Source: Pomacea canaliculata (lineage: Eukaryota; Mollusca; Gastropoda; Architaenioglossa; Ampullariidae). Taken from it: a stretch of 64,000 bases of DNA. The position numbers and the translations under genes were made by a program. Below the pieces are notes generated by a model that worked only from the letters and a program-made list of their open reading frames with translations, was not told the origin of the DNA and did not search any database. Where the stretch lies: the NCBI RefSeq assembly GCF_003073045.1, contig NC_037590.1, forward strand, positions 9,133,042-9,197,041. Reading direction: 5' to 3'. Of the stretch, positions 60,871-64,000 are shown piece by piece; the stretch's first letter is position 1, and the number at the start of each line of letters is the position of its first letter.

Positions 60871-62429
60871 ACAAAGTTTGATGCTGTCTGAGTAAGCATG
60901 GGATGAAGAATGTGCAGATGATAACAGTTCCTGATGACAGGACTGACATGCACAGACAGTTCATTCTTAATGACCAGTCCATGCTTCTGTCATCTGTGAC
61001 AGCTGTGTTCCCCCCTCTCCCGCCCATTCATTCCAATGTTTGACAGAAATATGCAAGCATAACAGTCCGTCTTAGTTTCTGCAGGTAATTCCAGAATTGA
61101 AGCAACTGTGACCTGCAGAAAACTTGCATCTTTAAGCACTTTTCTCTAATAGTTTAACCTAGCATTGGCTGCAGCCTTCATGACATCAGAAATGTGAATT
61201 AAGGTCAATCCACATGCTTGAGTAAAAAAAAAAAATTACTTAAATTTTAAAATATTTTTTGTAACAGCTGCATGCTTTTCTGACTTGGTAACGGCTTTGA
61301 TCCTTAGTTTATGTACGACTTTCATGTTTTTTTAAAAAGTATAAAATAATTGTAAACACCAAAGTGTTTTTTTTTATCATATAATTTCTCAAGCTTAAGG
61401 TATAGTAGAGGGTTATTTTTGAAAATAAATGGTTGAGTTTTGTACAAAATACCATTTCCTAGAATCTGATCGAATAACACCCTTCTGTTTTCATGTTTTT
61501 TGTTATCTTCACTTGCTGTTTTACTGTGATGAGAGGGGGTAAAAGAGAGATTAAAAAAAGGGGATAATGTATGTTTAGGGAAAAAAACAAAATTTGCATC
61601 ACCTTGCTCATTTTCAGAATGCTCTTGAAAAGTATTATTTGCAGTTGTAAGTACATCATAGGTTGCTGCTCATATTGGTCTTAAAGAAAATTTTTTTTAT
61701 ATAGAAAAAAAAATGTGCTATTGATACCTCAGACAGTGTTTAATGATCATTTGAGTATTGTTTCCATGAAAAACACTTTGTTTAATAGATCCAGGAGCAG
61801 TTTAAAATTTAGATGGTATCTCTTCCCTTACAGTTTGCACCCTCAAATACAAACATCTTCATAGCTGTAGCTCAAGTGCATCTGTGCATCCATATTCGAT
61901 GAGGCATACAATTGGGGAGATTGCAAGAAATATCAGTAAAACAATAACCTGCATTAGGAAGCAACAAAAGGAATTGTACAAAATGCAAATTGTAGTACAT
62001 CATTTTAAAAAAATTAAGTTTTTGAATGGAAGATATCTCCATTTTATGTTTCTGAATATGATAAAATAATTTTTATTTAAAAAAAATGATGTATAAAGCA
62101 ACATGATTTCTTAATGGTGTTGAGTTTTGGCTTTTTTGAATCACTTCCCTCCATCTCTTTTTGTAACTAAAATTGCATTTTCCTGGCTGGTATAATAGCA
62201 AGTTTTAACTCTTTGAAAGTCTTTCATGTATCATCTATTTATGCCATGTGTTGAAATGTTCTTATCATTTAACAAAAAAACTGAAATAAATATTTACTAA
62301 AAACTAATAAATGCTTTGGGTTTTGAAATGCACGACAAAATGCTGTCCTGGTTAGTTTAATGCAATTCTCTATCCGTTCATCTCCCTAGCTGCCCACTGC
62401 ACAAAGGGCTTTGGATAATGCTGAAGGTG

Positions 62430-62690
62430 AAAAGTGGCCTACGCTTCACTTTCTGCAGTCCGAGTTCATGCAGGTTTCAAGATCTCCACACTTTGCTACC
62501 GTTGTCTTCAAGCCCTTGCCTCGCCATATCTGACCTACAGATGCCTGTTTTGCCTTTCTCTGCCACAGAGAAATTTGGAAGATGCTCATTTTTTTGTACA
62601 GGCACCACTAGATTTTTCTTTCCCTTTATTACATTTGAAGCCTCCAACTCTCATCTCAAAACCCATGTCTTTAAGAAATATCCTGTACAA
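62430..62690 (+). pseudogene. LINE ORF2 C-terminal fragment, plus strand, broken
   Basis: One frame gives VRVHAGFKISTLCYRCLQAL followed by ASPYLT, close to the usual LINE pattern RIxFKIxTLxYKCLxxxAPxYL near the end of ORF2. In another frame, slightly downstream, SNSHLKTHVFKK matches the closing FKxxLKTHLF motif. The frame change between them shows decay. Confidence 0.6.
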
Positions 62691-64000
62691 TCGGCAGCGA
62701 GTCCTGGATCACATAACCATTGTTATCAATGGGAATCTTTTAAAAAATATGCTTTGCAGCTTTGGCAAAATGAAAGGGACTCAGACAAGCTCACTCTTTC
62801 AAAAACTGTATGCCCCCATGGCATTTCAAACCGATGGGAGGGGGTCCTATAAAAGTAAAAACTGGACATTCTTTAGTCTGCTTTGCATGGGTGAGGGAGA
62901 CCTTCCACTCTGCTCATACTGTGGGATACTAGTCATTTGTACAAGGCTCTCTAGTTTAAAAATATTTAAATGTTCTCTGAAGTTTTTAGTGCGATACTCC
63001 CTTCAAACCTTTTGGCCTATTTATGAAATATATTTTGCTTCTGCTGTAAGATGGCCTCTGGTGCTTACTCAATGTAGAATAATAACAATCTCTCATGCGT
63101 AAGTATGCATGCATGCACAGACACACAAATATGCACACTGGATATATTTTAACCATCTGCTCATGCAGACCAGCTAGGCTTGCTTCAGGCAAAGGTGAGG
63201 TACCCTGGTGGATTTAGGCTCGTGTTATATCAAAGAAATCGGACAAAAAAAAAAGGCTGCAGTCAAGACGTTGGACACAAAATGTAAGCTAATCTGATTG
63301 GTGAGAAATCAGTATGTTTGCAAGTGCTAGTGTGCATTCTTTATGCCGCGAACCACAAAAACATAACTCAGCAAAAGTAGATATTCAACATTTTATCGAC
63401 AAAAATATCGTTCCTAGTCTTCACAGAGACAGTCTCGCACTGAAAGGCACAAAATGCAAAATAATAAAGTAAACTGTTGAGTTGCTCAGGATGACATCAT
63501 GGAACCATTCAGATTTTCAAAAGAGGCAAGTATGACAAAGTCACCATAAGAAAAATGTATACTATATCTATATCCAACATTTTCAGAAATCTAGCATCTT
63601 CTGAAATATGAAAAATGAATATATTAAGATACAAATCACAAGGTCTATGATATGGAAATTACAAAATACACTCCTCTTCAATAGTGAACCATAACAGATT
63701 GCATTTTTATTCATTGAAAACCATTATCAACAGACGTAATCAAAAGAAGTTGTTCCATCATGGAACAATCTATGTAAACAGAAAAGTTAACAAATCCAGA
63801 AAAAAATCATGCAATATTTTCAAATTAATATAAGGTTTAGCATGCTAAGCTTCCTGAAGTCTGCTGCTTCATGAATAGAAATCAGTCTTTTTTAACTCGA
63901 TGGATACGATAGTTAGTTTTAGGCAAAGGCCCTGAATGAAATAATAGTTGCCAATACCAATACAAGCCTACAAAACAGAAAGAGAAAATGACCACAATGT

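Larger units (their letters stand above)
58746..64000. other. Region downstream of HIF1AN, no gene recognised
   Basis: AT-rich DNA containing the two LINE fragments, microsatellites and poly(A) or poly(T) runs. The last kilobase, 63,000-64,000, has no open frame with recognisable similarity on either strand; it could be the 3' UTR or an intron of a gene beyond the right edge. Confidence 0.45.

Noticed and set aside
62434..63102. 222-codon open frame downstream of HIF1AN, a possible gene
   Set aside because: Its first third matches a LINE ORF2 C-terminus and the rest has no coherent similarity, while the LINE's closing motif appears in a different frame. It is a relic, not a gene.

Overview
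This window is animal nuclear DNA. It has intron-rich genes with GT-AG splice sites, an AT-rich background, long introns, and decayed LINE, hAT-like, Tigger-like and MITE copies. Protein similarity and the style of the retroposon tails suggest a lophotrochozoan, probably a mollusc and perhaps a gastropod. That placement is inference; no species can be named from the sequence.

Layout from left to right. (1) 160-2504, minus strand: first five coding exons of a mitochondrial dicarboxylate carrier (SLC25A10-like); its C-terminal third lies beyond the left edge. (2) 3069-5478, plus strand: complete three-exon TOMM22-like import receptor, head-to-head with the carrier, with 564 bp between start codons. 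(3) 9300-43439, minus strand: a complete, very long MPRIP-like gene (myosin phosphatase Rho-interacting protein; p116Rip/Outspread family). I traced 26 coding exons that join in frame to 2,722 codons. The N-terminus carries two PH domains, the middle is about 1,350 residues of coiled coil in two giant exons, and the C-terminus matches the vertebrate C-terminal coiled coil. A second start exon at 32121-32137 could make a form lacking PH1. (4) 47929-57709, plus strand: complete eight-exon HIF1AN (factor inhibiting HIF, FIH) with all iron ligands present.

The two mitochondrial genes are a plausible co-regulated pair, because carrier proteins enter mitochondria through the TOM complex that TOMM22 helps build. 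MPRIP and HIF1AN are head-to-head about 4.5 kb apart with no obvious functional link. Non-coding DNA between and within genes holds transposon relics. The most notable is a roughly 2.9 kb inverted-repeat element in HIF1AN intron 5 that contains a LINE fragment in the opposite orientation. I saw no bacterial-type operon, CRISPR array or virus-like gene cluster, and found no RNA gene I could support.
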